A stretch of DNA of 64,000 nucleotides from Laguncularia racemosa (taxonomy: Eukaryota > Streptophyta > Magnoliopsida > Myrtales > Combretaceae): contig JBBMOL010000292.1 in the NCBI GenBank assembly GCA_037954665.1, positions 593,001-657,000 on the forward strand. The letters are read 5' to 3'. The notes beneath the pieces are model-generated. The model saw only the letters and a program-made list of their open reading frames with translations. It was not told where the DNA came from and ran no database searches. This document shows positions 1 to 10,521 of this stretch, piece after piece (within the stretch, counting starts at the first letter, position 1; every line of letters begins with the position of its first letter). Made by a program: the position numbers and the translations under genes.

Positions 1-1410
1 TAGCCAACCCAGGAAGAACATTCAGGGGCCAGGAAAGGGAAAGCAGTGGAGGGACAGCCTCTAGAGTATGAAGAAATCAATTCCCACCTCAACCCAGCTT
101 TTGAATATAAGCCGAAGATCAACCAAGGGCCAACCTCTGATAACCTGAAGAGAGAGATGGAAGAGAGACAAAAGGAGATGGAGAAGAGACTCTTCCAGCA
201 GCTCCATGATAAGATGAAAACAATCGAGGGTCCTGATGGTTTCGAGCAGGCCGGGATCACTAGTCTGCCAGTGTACAAGGAAGAGGTATACCCTGAGAAG
301 TTCAAGACCCTAGAGTTTGAAAAATACGATAGGACCGGGTGCCCCAAAATGCATACCAGGCTATATGCCCAAAAGATGAGCAAGTATGCTCAATACGACC
401 AACTCATGATCCAGACCTTCTAAGACAGCCTCACAGGCCCTGCATTAGTCTGGTACGCCCACCTGGACTTCAATAGTGTCAACACCTGGGAAAAGCTAGC
501 CCGGGCGTTATATGACCAGTACAAGTTCAATATTGAAGTAGCCCCATCTGTGATTGATCTAGGAAGTCTATGGAAAAGACATACTGAGCCGTTTAAGGAA
601 TATGCTTAGCGCCGGAGAGCCCAGGCCGCCAGAGTGGCAATCCCAATCTCTGAGAAGGAGTTGACATCTATATTTGTCAACACCCTGGACAAGACCTACT
701 TTTCACATCTGGTAGGCCAGACCTCATCCAGCTTTGCAGATGTGGTAGTTGCAGGGTGTCGGATTGAAAATGCCATTACCACCAGCAGACTCCAAACAAT
801 GGATCCTCCCAGGGTTACACCAACACAAAGGCCCTTAGGAGGAAATAGAGCTAAGGAGTTTACCGTCAGCACAGTCCATTCCGGTAAGGCAGAAAAAGCT
901 GGGACTCATGTGACATTCCAGACCATGAGTACCCCAGCCCAACAATTCACGACAGGTTATACCCAGGCTGCCAGGGTCCCAAGGTAGTTCACTCCAATCC
1001 CCATACCGCTCAGTCAGGTCTTTGCTCGGTTGAAGGCGGACAACTTGATCAGCTACGAGATCCTCAACGACCGGTACAAGCCCAAGAATTTCGACTCAAG
1101 CCTCAAATGTGACTACCATATGGGTCAGGAGGGGCATTCTACAGATAGGTGCTGAAGGCTCCGGCACAAGATCCAAGACTTAATCGATGCAGGAATCATA
1201 CAGCTGGATTTTGTGAACACCCCAGCACCCAATGTCAACACCAACCCACTGCCCAATCATAAGCCCACCATTAACATGATCACATCTGAGGAGTCAACTC
1301 CTGAAGAAGCCCCTAAACAGAATACGACGGAGCAACAGAAGAAGCAATCCCGTCAAGTTACAAGGAAGCCCCAAAGTCACATATCAAAAGAAGATGGTTA
1401 GCCGAAGACC
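1..1410 (+). pseudogene. Gag region of the Tat retrotransposon, broken
   Basis: Gag forms the RNA-packaging capsid of the element. The open frame from 46 is joined after a stop at 421-423 by the rest of the retrotransposon gag domain, which is recognisable by its 'LTGPALVWYAHL'-like and 'LWKRHTEPFKEYA'-like blocks. Further stops are at 607-609 (TAG), 985-987 and 1153-1155. Near 1108-1155 a Cys-His segment (C-x2-H, then H-x4-C) resembles the zinc-knuckle-like motif of Tat gags. All of this lies in frame 1, apart from local breaks. The stops at 421 and 607 sit where family members usually have Gln, so they fit C-to-T changes. The N-terminus is outside the window. It is a dead copy. Confidence 0.85.
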
Positions 1411-1424
1411 CAACAGTCGGCACT

Positions 1425-2646
1425 TTGGGAGAATCACATGGGAGGTTTGAATACTTGGTGAACTATTCTTACACCCCAACGGAGTATAGGCCGCCTAGCG
1501 GATGGGGGCCAAAGTTTGAGAAAGAGGACAACCCGCCGAAGGAAGAGGAGAAGACTATAAACATGATCAATTCTCATCAGAAGCCCAAGGTTATAAAGTG
1601 CTATGAGGGACAATCAACTAAGATACAGATCCCAAGGAAAAAAATATGTATTTAATGTCCCGATACCAGCAGAGAGTTACAAAGTTGCACCTTTCGACTA
1701 TCAGGCCCTCGAATAAGAGCGACCTCCTATGGTAGGAGGAATCACCCGCTCCGAGAGAATATACGACCTAAAGTATAGAACCCCGACCGAAGAGCCCAAC
1801 GTGGAGAAAAGAGAGGAAGAGGAAGAGGGACTCGCTGCGTTTACAAAGATGGTCAAGGCGAGTGAATACAAGATAATGGAACAACTAAATAAAGTTCCAG
1901 CACATATATCACTCATGGGCCTTCTTACAGCATCCGAGCCCCACAGGGGAGCACTCTTTAAAGTGCTCAAACAGATTCAGGTCCTAGAAGGCATCACTAC
2001 AGATAAGATAAGTCACGTGGCGGTCTCTATTTTTACAATGGACCAGATATCTTTCTCTCCGGAAGAGCTAGGAGAAGAGGGAGACCAACATACCAAACCG
2101 CTATTCATAGTGGTCAGGTGCAATGATACCATTGTCTCCCGAGTACTCATCAACAACGGATCGTCCCTCAACGTTTGCCCATTGGCAACTCTCGACTTAT
2201 TGGGGGTCGATCTAAGCAACATAAAACCCAGCTCCACGGTGGTCAGAGCTTTTGATGGGTAAAAAAGAGATATAGTAGGGGAGATAAACCTACCAGTGGA
2301 GATTGGTCCACAAGTATTTCACATATCTTTCAAGGTCCTCGACATCCCAAGATCTTTCAACCTGCTTTTGGGACGACCCTGGATACATGCCGCTAAAGCC
2401 ATCCCCTCTAGTATCCACCAAAGGGTCAAATTCATTGCAAACAGGCAAATAGTCACTGTACTCGGCGAGCAGGATTACGCCATATACAAAGAGACTGCCA
2501 TACCATATATCGGGGAGGAAGGTTCAGAAGACTTGGGACTACAAAATTTCAATGAAGTGAATGTGGTAACCAGCAAGGAGGGCCATCAGTTCAAAGAGGG
2601 GCAGCGATGGACGTTTGGACTAGGGTACGTTCCTACAGCCGAATAA
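1425..2646 (+). pseudogene. Gag-pol linker and retropepsin-like aspartic protease region, broken
   Basis: This stretch joins gag to the protease that would cut the polyprotein. Bases 1425-1655 are a charged linker in frame 3. From 1729 the frame is 1 again and runs through the protease core (about 2095-2400), with the motif VLINNGSSLN at 2143-2172 followed by a second hydrophobic block ending LLGRPWIHAAKAIPSS near 2410. Members of the family have Asp-Asn-Gly or Asp-Thr/Ser-Gly at the active site. Here the codon at 2152-2154 is AAC (Asn), so the catalytic Asp is missing. There is a stop at 2260-2265, immediately before the frame resumes at 2296. The region is non-functional on both counts. Confidence 0.8.
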
Positions 2647-2890
2647 GAAGCACAAGCAAGAGGTGTCAAAGGCAGAATGAAGGGAAAGCCGATCGACACC
2701 CAGATGTGCATCACACCTCTCCAACAATCTTTCCGAAAGGCAAATATCCTTCAAGAGCTTCGGATAAACGAAGGTGACGCCAGCAAAGGGAAACCAACCC
2801 CCCGTACGTCTAACCAGCATCCGGCTCTAAAAAATTGGTTTTGTTATCCTATCAATAGCTCTAGGTTAGCTCAAAAGTAGAGAATAGTTA

Positions 2891-4230
2891 TTGAACAAAA
2901 TTTTGAGACTCTTTATCAATTTAATTACAGTCTGTTTTTCTTCTTATATATATGCTTTCATTTTTACTTTAACTAAATCTCCTACCATCGCACATCAGGG
3001 ATATTTCGCGCAGGTAGAAAATAAAAACGCTGATATCGTTTCCAACGCTGCTGGGTCAGTTGTTGAAGGCGATATCCTCGACCATGAAATAATACAAGAA
3101 AATTGGCAAAAACATGAACAAAGCGGAATTTCGATCGACGAGCCGGTGGAGACAGTAAATCTAGGAAGCATGGAAAACCCTAAAAACCTCAAAATCGAGA
3201 CCAGTTTGAGTGCCGAGCAAAAATGTGAGATAACCGAGCTATTAACAGAATACGCGGATGTGTTTGCCTGGTCATATGGTGACATGCTAGGACTAGACCA
3301 ATCAATAGTGGTTCATAGGCTTCCCACAAGGGAAGATGTCAAACCTAAAAAACAAAAACTGAGAAGATTTAGGCCTGACATCTTGCTAAAGATTAAGGAG
3401 GAAGTCAAGAAACTGCTAGAAGTAGGGTTCATCGAAGTATCCGATTACCCATAATGGGTAGCAAATATAGCCCCCGTTATAAAAAAGAACGGAAAAGTAC
3501 GCGTATGTGTAGACTTCCGGGACTTAAACCAAGCTACGCCAAAGGATAACTTCCCCCTACCTCACATTGATGTTCTAGTAGACAACACTGCGGGAAACCA
3601 ACTTTTCTCATTCATGGACGGTTTCTCAGGATATAATTAAATAAAAATTGCCGAAGAGGATAAGACTAAAACGACTTTCATCACAACATGGGGAACTTTC
3701 TGTTACAAAGTCATGCCTTTCGGTTTGAAAAACGCCGGGGCAACGTATCAGAGAGCCATGGTCATAATACTTCACGACATGATGCATCGAGAGGTTAAAG
3801 TATATGTCGACGACATGATAGCCAAATCTAAAGAAGGAGAAAGCCATATAGATATCCTGAGGAAATTGTTTAAGCGACTGAGAAAATTCCAGCTCAAGTT
3901 AAACCCAGAGAAATGTACTTTTAGGGTCACAACGGGGAAATTGTTAGGGTTTTGTCATAAGCCAGGACGGCATTAAAATCGACCCTGACAAGGTAAAGTC
4001 CATATTAGAGTTACCTTCCCCACGCTCCGTTAAAGAAGTAAGAAGTTTGCTGGGAAGATTAAATTATATAGCTCGTCTTATCTCACAGCTCACCGATAAA
4101 TGCCGGCCACTATTCCGTCTGTTGAAAAAGAATGCCACAATAGAATGGGACGACGAATGCGAAGAAGCATTCAGGACAATCAAAGACTACCTTATAAAAC
4201 CTCCGGTCTTGATAGTCCCAAAACAATGAA
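2891..4230 (+). pseudogene. Reverse transcriptase domain of the Tat retrotransposon, broken
   Basis: This domain would copy the element RNA into DNA. Frame 2 runs from 2891 with a leader ending in 'VFAWSYGDMLGLD', then the start of the fingers. A stop at 3452-3454 interrupts the 'VSDYP-WVANI' stretch and another at 3638-3640 interrupts the 'GYN-IKIAEED' stretch. The palm is clear: MPFGLKNAGATYQRA at 3713 and the polymerase box YVDD at 3803-3814. Near 3950 the reading shifts to frame 3, which continues through the thumb or connection (4047-4229, 'LLGRLNYIARLISQL'). The catalytic Asp pair is kept although the frame is broken, which points to loss after insertion. Confidence 0.9.
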
Positions 4231-4268
4231 AGCCCTTATTCTTATACCTCACTATACTCCCGGAATCC

Positions 4269-4700
4269 ATGGGTTGCGTATTGGGGCAGAAAGATGAAGA
4301 GGGAAGAGAGCGTTCCATATATTACTTGAGCAAGAAATTCACAGAAGGGGAACAGAGGTTTTCAGAGGTAGAGAAGACTTGTTGTGCTCTAATTTGGGTC
4401 ATGCATCGACTAAGGCAATACACCCTTTACTATCATATTGAGCTACTGACAAAACATGATCCCTTGAAATACTTGGCAGAAAAACCAACTTTGATAGGGA
4501 GAATCTCTAAATGGCAAATGCTCCTATCCAAGTTTGACATCACATACATAAATCAGAACTTAATGAAAGGGCAAGCCTTAGCTGACCAATTGGCAGAACA
4601 CCCTGTCGAGACATATTCCCAAGAACTACAAGCCCAATTCCCGGACGAAAATGTATTAACAGTGGAAGATATACCGGTAGAAGACTTTGGGATAAAGCAG
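4269..4700 (+). pseudogene. RNase H domain fused to RT, Tat retrotransposon
   Basis: This is the standard Ty3/gypsy RNase H, which removes the RNA strand during reverse transcription. In frame 3 the blocks GCVLGQKDEEG, IYYLSKKFTEGEQRFSE and TKHDPLKYL are seen in the usual order directly after the RT connection. It stays open into the spacer that links it to the second RNase H. The reading frame is intact over this piece, but the parts on either side are broken. Confidence 0.85.
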
Positions 4701-5110
4701 AACCCGAAATGGAAACTGTTTTTCGATTGAGCCGCCAATGTATTCGGTTGAGGAGTTGGGGCAGTATTGATATCCCCAGATGGCACTCAATTCCCTACAG
4801 CAACAAGACTTACATTTCCCTATACCAATAATATCGCGGAATATGAAGCATGTATTCTCGGCCTCAAAATGGCCTGCCAAATGGAAATCCGCGAATTAGA
4901 AGTATACGAGGACTCGTTGCTCATCATACTACAGACAAGAGGGGAATACAAGACTAAAGACCCCAAACTGGTACCATATTATCAACACTTGACAGAGCTA
5001 ATTGAAGAATTCAAGGCAATCACTTTCACATACATCCCGAGAACTCAAAATCAGTTTGCAGATGCACTAGCAACACTAGCATCTATGACCCAGATAACAG
5101 GGGGAGCTGA
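4701..5110 (+). pseudogene. Second, archaeal-type RNase H domain (aRNH) of the Tat element
   Basis: A second RNase H fold begins with WKLFFD at about 4713-4730 and continues with NNIAEYEACILGLKMA, VYEDSLLII and IPRTQNQFADALATLAS. The four acidic positions expected in this fold are present (Asp in FFD, Glu in AEYEA, Asp in YEDS, Asp in FADAL). A dual RNase H arrangement is established for the Tat lineage and is the main reason for this assignment. Two stops close together at 4728-4730 and 4749-4751 break the first strand of the fold. From 4767 to 5450 the frame is open. Confidence 0.85.
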
Positions 5111-5329
5111 AGTTCAACCAATGAAAATAGACATCGAAAGTCGACCCGCCTACTGTTTAACCTTTGAAAAAATACAAGATGATAAGCCCTGGTATCACGA
5201 CATCAGGACCTTCCTCCAAGAAAGTAAATACCTTGAAATGGCTAGCAAGAATGACCAGAGAACACTCAGAAGGTTAGCAAGCCATTTCTTACTAAGTGGG
5301 TCTATACTCTACAAAAGATCATCTGATAC

Positions 5330-6436
5330 CACCTTGTTGAGATGTGTGGACAAAAATGAAGCTTGTGAACTGATGAAAGAGGTACATGAAGGAGTATGTG
5401 GACCTCATATGAACGGCTACATGTTGGCCCGAAAAATTATGAGGTTATGATATTATTGGTTGACCATGGAATCAGATTGCATAAAATATGTCAAGCACTT
5501 TCATTTGTGCCAAGTCTACGCAAACCAGATAAATGCTCCGCCCAACGAGCTACACCTGTTATCAGCACCATGACCTTTCTCCATGTGGGGAATCGACATA
5601 ATAGGCTCAATCACTCCGACAGCGTCCAATGGCCACAGGTTCATATTGGTAGCGATTGATTACTTCACCAAATGGGTAAAAGCTTCGTCATATACCAATG
5701 TCATGAAAGGGGTAATAGTCCGCTTCTTGAAAAGGGACATAATAGCCTGATATGGAGTTCCTGAGTCCATCATCACCGACAACGGTACCAATCTTAATAA
5801 CAAATCGATAACAAGTTTATGTCAACAATTCCACATAAACTACAGAAATTCAACTCCCTACTGACCTCAAATGAACGTGGCAGTAGAAGCAGCTAACAAG
5901 AATATCAAAAGATCATCGAGAAAATGACAACAACTTACAAAGATTGGCACGAAATGTTACTGTTTGCTCTCTTGGCTTATAGGACTTCAATAAGAACATC
6001 TACGGGAGCCACCCCTTATTCATTGGTATATGGTACAGAAGCAGTGCTACCAGTCGAAGTCGAAATACCATCATTCAGAATCTTGTCAGAAACTCAGCTA
6101 ACCGAATCAGATTGGGTAAAGAAGAGGCTTGATCAGCTGAATCTGATTGATGAAAGAAGACTTACCGCACTATGTCATGGCTAGTGTTACCAACAAAGGA
6201 TGGCCTGTGCATTTAACAAGAAAATGAGGCCCCGATACTTTAAAGAAGGGGATCTGGTGCTAAGGAAGGTTCTCTCGAACGCCCAAGACTCTAAAGGGAA
6301 ATTTACCCCAAACTATGAAGGCCCCTATGTGGTGAAAAAGGTTCTGTCAGGAGGTGCTTTGATACTGACTCAAATGGATGGTCCGGAATTGAGAGATCCC
6401 ATTAACACAGATGCTGTAAAGATGTACTATCCTTAG
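5330..6436 (+). pseudogene. Integrase domain of the Tat retrotransposon, broken
   Basis: Integrase would insert the DNA copy into the host. The zinc-binding region lies around 5380-5545 (HEGVCGPHMNG, later HLCQVYANQ). The core follows with WGIDIIGSI at about 5586, ITDNGTN at about 5773 and AVEAANKN at about 5881, which supply the D, D and E of the active site. Stops occur at 5448-5450, 5748-5750 and 5862-5864, and the frame moves from 3 to 2 near 5910. The C-terminal part (5924-6436) has the block LLFALLAYRTSIRTSTGATPY and a GPYVV motif of the GPY/F type. It ends at a TAG at 6434-6436, followed by non-coding tail. Confidence 0.88.
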
Positions 6437-6959
6437 GCAAGGGAATTGAAATTTTGCCAATGTTTATGAAAGCCAATGTTCGATACAAATTTCGTTGAGT
6501 CGAGTTTTTACTTTTTACAAGCAAAGTTAATGTCCCCGAATGGTCAATAATCCCAATCGATTCTCATCGCAACAAATATTCCTAAACACATTACCCATCA
6601 CTTCACTAATAAATGATAAACACTAAAATGATAATGAATCTCAATGTATTTGGTAATATTATTCTATCTACTTGTGAGCATTAGAACTTAACGCATTAGT
6701 AGGATAACGTTACCGTCAAAAGAGCCTTGCGCATAAGAAAGGAAGCACATCAAGATTTTCAACCCTGTGTCAAGATAAGAAAAAGTGAAGCAGAAGCAAA
6801 CCAGCACGAAGGTTCGGTTGTTTGGTTGCTATCCACGATAAACTGGCAAGCATATTAAAATAAATAACTATCATCATATCATGAAAGGCATCACATCATT
6901 TAGCTCAGTCAGTAGAAAGCATATTCAGAAGCATAAGATGAGTCAACCAGTAATTGGGC
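6437..6959 (+). other. Non-coding 3' tail of the retrotransposon before the tandem array
   Basis: There is no reading frame of note after the integrase stop. Tat-type elements commonly carry a long untranslated segment here. The text is unique and moderately AT-rich, and it leads directly into the repeat array at 6960. Confidence 0.6.
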
Positions 6960-8222
6960 ACTTGTCTAAACATTCCCTTTAATAGGGTAGTCAGCCTAAA
7001 AAGGGACACTTCCCTAGATCTCTTCTAAGGTCAGCCTATAAAGGCACATTTCTAGATATCATTTTTATCTTAGGTTAGTCAGCCCAAGAGGGGCACTTTC
7101 CTAAATGTCTGTTCTCAAGGCCAGCCCATAAGATGTACTTTTTGAGACATTCTATCATAGGTTAGTCAGCCCACAGGGGGCACTTTCCTAAATATTTGTT
7201 CTCAAGGTCAGCCCATAGGGGGCACTTTTTGAGACATTCTATCATAGGTTAGTCAGCCCATATGGGGCACTTTCCTAAAACATCTGTTCTCAAGGTCAGC
7301 CCATAGGGGGCACTTTTTAAGACATTCTATCATAGGTTAGTCAGCCCATAGGGGACACTTTCCTATAATATCTGTTCTCAAGGTCAGCCCATAGGAGGCA
7401 CTTTTTGAGACATTCTATCATAGGTTAGTCAGCCCATAGGGGGCACTTTTTGAGATATTCTATCATAGGTTAGTTAGCTCATAGGGGGCACTTTCTTAAA
7501 ACATCTGTTATCAAGGTCAGCCCATAGGGGGCACTTTTTGAGACATTCTATCATAGGTTAGTCAGCCCATAGGGGGCACTTTCCTAAATATCTGATCTTA
7601 AGGTCAGCCCATAGGGGGCACCTTTTTGAGATATCATTTTTATCTTAGGTTAGTCAGCCCAAGAGGGGCACTTTCCTAAACATCCTCTCTTAAAGTTAGC
7701 CCATAGGGGGCACCTTTTTGAGACATTCTATCATAGGTTAGTCAGCCCAAGAGGGGCACTTTCCTAAATATCTGATCTCAAGGTCAGCCCATAGGGGGCA
7801 CTTTTTGAGATAGTCTATCATAGGTTAGTCAGCCCGAAAGGGGCACTTTCCTAGACTCCCTCGATTAGTTAGCTCAGAGGAGCACTTTTCGAACCCATCG
7901 ATTAGTTAGCTCAAAGGAGCACTTTTCGAATCTATCAAGTAATCAGCTCATAGGAGCACTTTTTCAAACTTTTGATGATCGATTAGTCAGCTCATAGGAG
8001 CACTTTTCGGAAATATTTTTCGAAACAGTCGCTAGTCTAACCAGATGCTTCTGTTGACAGGTAGCCAGCTCATAAGGGCACTTCTTAAGATAATCTTCTT
8101 TTCAAGGTTGCTAGTCTGATAAGACGCTTCCTATCATCATTTATTCTACACTCCTAAACAATGCTTGAGATGTTTCCCATCGCCAACTAGTCAGCCCATA
8201 AAGCACTTTTGAGGAGGGAGCA
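6960..8222 (+). repeat. Tandem array in the 3' tail, about 87-bp unit built from two ~43-bp halves
   Basis: Each half-unit contains GTCAGCCCATAGGGGGCAC followed by a T-rich spacer. The two halves alternate between TTTCCTAAATATCTGTTCTC and TTTTTGAGACATTCTATC spacers. Equivalent bases at 7161 and 7248 are 87 bp apart. Towards the right end (7860-8220) the array breaks down to shorter, more diverged single units with AGCTCATAGGAGCACTTTT. Every half-unit carries a short inverted repeat (GCCC...GGGC). Tandem arrays between pol and the 3' LTR are a known habit of Tat-group elements. Confidence 0.9.
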
Positions 8223-8411
8223 TTACTCTAAATTGTTACGACCATTTTAAATCGTGGGATTATTAGCTCTTGGAGCATTTTCCTACCAAAAAAAAAAACA
8301 AATTCTAGATAACCAGCCAAACCAAGGAGTTGTCTATTTAAGAGGCTAAAAATGGCGTTTTTCTTATCTTTGTAACTAAGTTTTTCAAACTTTACTACAA
8401 AGATGGGCAGC

Positions 8412-10521
8412 TGTAAACACCTCATTTTTGCCCTAAGAATAAATAATAATTAATAATAATCAATTTTTAATTTTTTTCCAATTTTTCTCTAATTTAGCAA
8501 AAATAATAAAAATATTCAAAAAATAAAAATAAATAGGAAAACACATCAATTTTGAAAAATGATTTCAGAAATTGCAATAATAAGGAATAAATAATTTTTA
8601 CAATTTTTTGAAATTTCAAAAAATACAAAAAAATAAAAAAATCGCATTACATATATGCAATTTGCGAAATAAACAAAATCAGGAAAATGGGCTAGCTCAG
8701 CTAGTCCAAGCCGTGGCTAAGTAGGTGCGTACGGGTGCGAGGTCGCGGGTTCGAAACGCGGGGGAAGCAGTTTCCGCGTTTTGCGATTTTTTTTCATTTA
8801 CCCAGGACACGTGGCAGCATTTGATTGGCTGGAGGGAACGCACGCGCCGGGCGCGTGATCGTCTTCAACCTCGGTCCGAGATCGCCGACGAGGGAAAAAT
8901 TCGAATTTCGACCATTTCGATTCGATTTTTTGCACAAATCCAACAGATCTTCAACAGAATCGAGATAAACATCATCCAATTAAAATCAAATCTCAACAAA
9001 TCGAAGGATTTACACGAATCGGAGTTGGTTCATTTAACCGTCAATCCGATTTTCCTCGATCGGTGGAAATTCGAGCTTATCCAGCTCGATTTCGAGAGCC
9101 TATAAATAGAGGATGAAGTGAGGAAGCCAGAACACAGATCAAAAGCGAGAGAAAGTGAGAGAAAAGAGTGAATCGGAGACCACCGAAGGAAATCGAAGCC
9201 ACGACCGCCGATCGGGAGCTAAGCAACCACCAGGAGGCGTTTCTGAAGCAAACCACTGCCACCATTGGATTCCTCACCCTCGATAACCTAGGATTCGACA
9301 CCTCACCCGCTGCAAAAGGCCGCCGGAACGCTGTCAACGAGCACTCCCCGCCGCCGTGTTCAACCCGATCCGACCCGACCCGATTCAACCCGGATCCAGG
9401 TAAGTCGGATTTTCCGATTTATTTTTATTTTTATTATTTTTTATTTATTTCGGTTATTTTTTATTTATTTATTATTTTGTTATTTATTTATTTATGTTTT
9501 ATTTCCGTAAATAGGAAAATGTTAGAAATTAGATTTTTTTAGGATTTAATAATAATAAAAAATAATAATATAATAAAAAAGGAAATAAATAATAAAAATG
9601 TAGAGAATAATAATAAAAATATTAGGAAAATAATAATAAAACTTTAGATTTTAAAATAGGATAGATAATAACTTAGGATAAAATTTTTAACAAAATTTTT
9701 AACAAAAATTCACAAAAATTATGAAAAATTAATAAAAAATCATAAAAAATAATAAAAAACTATAAAAATCATGAAAACTCATAAAAATTATAAAAATTGT
9801 AGAAGAATGAGAAAAAATCATAAAAATTACAAAAAATCATAAAAAAATTCAAAAAATTATAAAAAAGAGTTTTATCACTTAGAAAAATCATTTTCTCAAA
9901 TAAATCCAAAATTGATGTTTTTCCTAAAAATTATTTTCAAAAAATCGAATTATTAAGCTTAGGTTTAAATTTTTAGAAAAAAAATCCAAAAATGGTAAAA
10001 ACATAAATCAAAAGAGATTTTAAAATTAAAATTCACAAACCCACTAAATCTTTTCAAGAAAAGCGAACTACGGCTTGTTTGATTCTGAATAGCAGGTACG
10101 TAGGCACCTATTTGGGTCAACCCATAAAATGAAATAAAAAATCATTTTTTTAAAATAAATCATTCAAAAACACAATAAAAGGCAACATAAACAAAATAAA
10201 AGACATTTCTAGATAGAGATAATTTTAGGAGATTAGGTGGTAACCGTATGGTTTTAATAGGTTAGCCTTCGAATTTAGAAACTTTGGTTTTCCTTTTCCT
10301 CTTTTCACCAAAAACGAGAAGAGGAAATCACGACGACTAGTGGTCCAAATTAAGACTAATCTGCTTCTTTAGTCTTAATTCAACATTTCCCAACAACAGT
10401 TGGGTGGCGACTCCAAAATTAAACGAAATTCCTAACTTAAGTCGAAGATCTATATTAGATGAGCATAGGGTCTAGTCTAGATCGGATTAGGAATGGGAAA
10501 ATTCAAAAATTAAACTCGACG
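8412..10521 (+). mobile_element. LTR copy 1 (3' LTR of the Tat element), + orientation
   Basis: It starts with TGTAAACACC directly after a purine-rich tract and ends near ACTCGACG. The limits come from comparison with copies 2 and 3, whose alignments to this copy stop at the same points. It contains a tRNA-like A-box/B-box stretch (8690-8772), a TATA box at 9101-9108, a CAGGTACGTAGGCACC block near 10093 and a TGGCGACTCC box at 10405-10414. No long reading frame here resembles a protein; the frames at 8725-9105 and 9168-9542 look incidental. The left-hand target duplication partner lies outside the window, so the end position (10521) is approximate. Confidence 0.85.
9101..9108 (+). promoter_or_regulatory. 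TATA box of LTR copy 1
   Basis: TATAAATA sits inside CCTATAAATAGAGG. The same word is at the same relative place in copy 2 (13639-13646, minus strand) and copy 3 (15266-15273), although the surrounding sequence has diverged. It is therefore the likely Pol II start signal of the element. Confidence 0.75.

Larger units (their letters stand above)
1..10521 (+). mobile_element. Tat-lineage Ty3/gypsy LTR retrotransposon, 5' end outside window, coding region decayed
   Basis: The order seen is gag, protease, reverse transcriptase, RNase H, second RNase H, integrase, a 2-kb non-coding tail with a tandem array, then an LTR. The extra RNase H between the usual RNase H and integrase, and the long repeat-bearing 3' tail, are traits of the plant Tat group (Tat/Retand/Ogre). 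A purine-rich stretch lies just before the LTR start at 8412. The 5' LTR and the start of gag are off the left edge. Several in-frame stops and frame changes (frame 1 for gag and protease, frame 2 for the first half of RT, frame 3 from about 3950, frame 2 again from about 5920) show that it cannot make its own polyprotein. That the LTR at 8412 belongs to this coding region is inferred from position, orientation and the purine tract. Confidence 0.9.

Noticed and set aside
6960..8222. CRISPR-like array
   Set aside because: The repeats are direct, without unique spacers, and lie in the 3' tail of a plant retrotransposon.
8690..8772. A true tRNA gene
   Set aside because: Only the A-box and B-box words match; no complete cloverleaf or acceptor stem could be drawn, and it is part of the LTR.
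8725..9542. Open frames of 126 and 124 codons in LTR copy 1
   Set aside because: They sit inside the LTR, cross the TATA box and leader region, and have no protein motif; copies 2 and 3 do not keep them.
10398..10414. LTR end at 10398 followed by a primer site
   Set aside because: Solo copies 2 and 3 align about 120 bases further to a common end with target duplications, so the longer LTR is preferred, though not proven.
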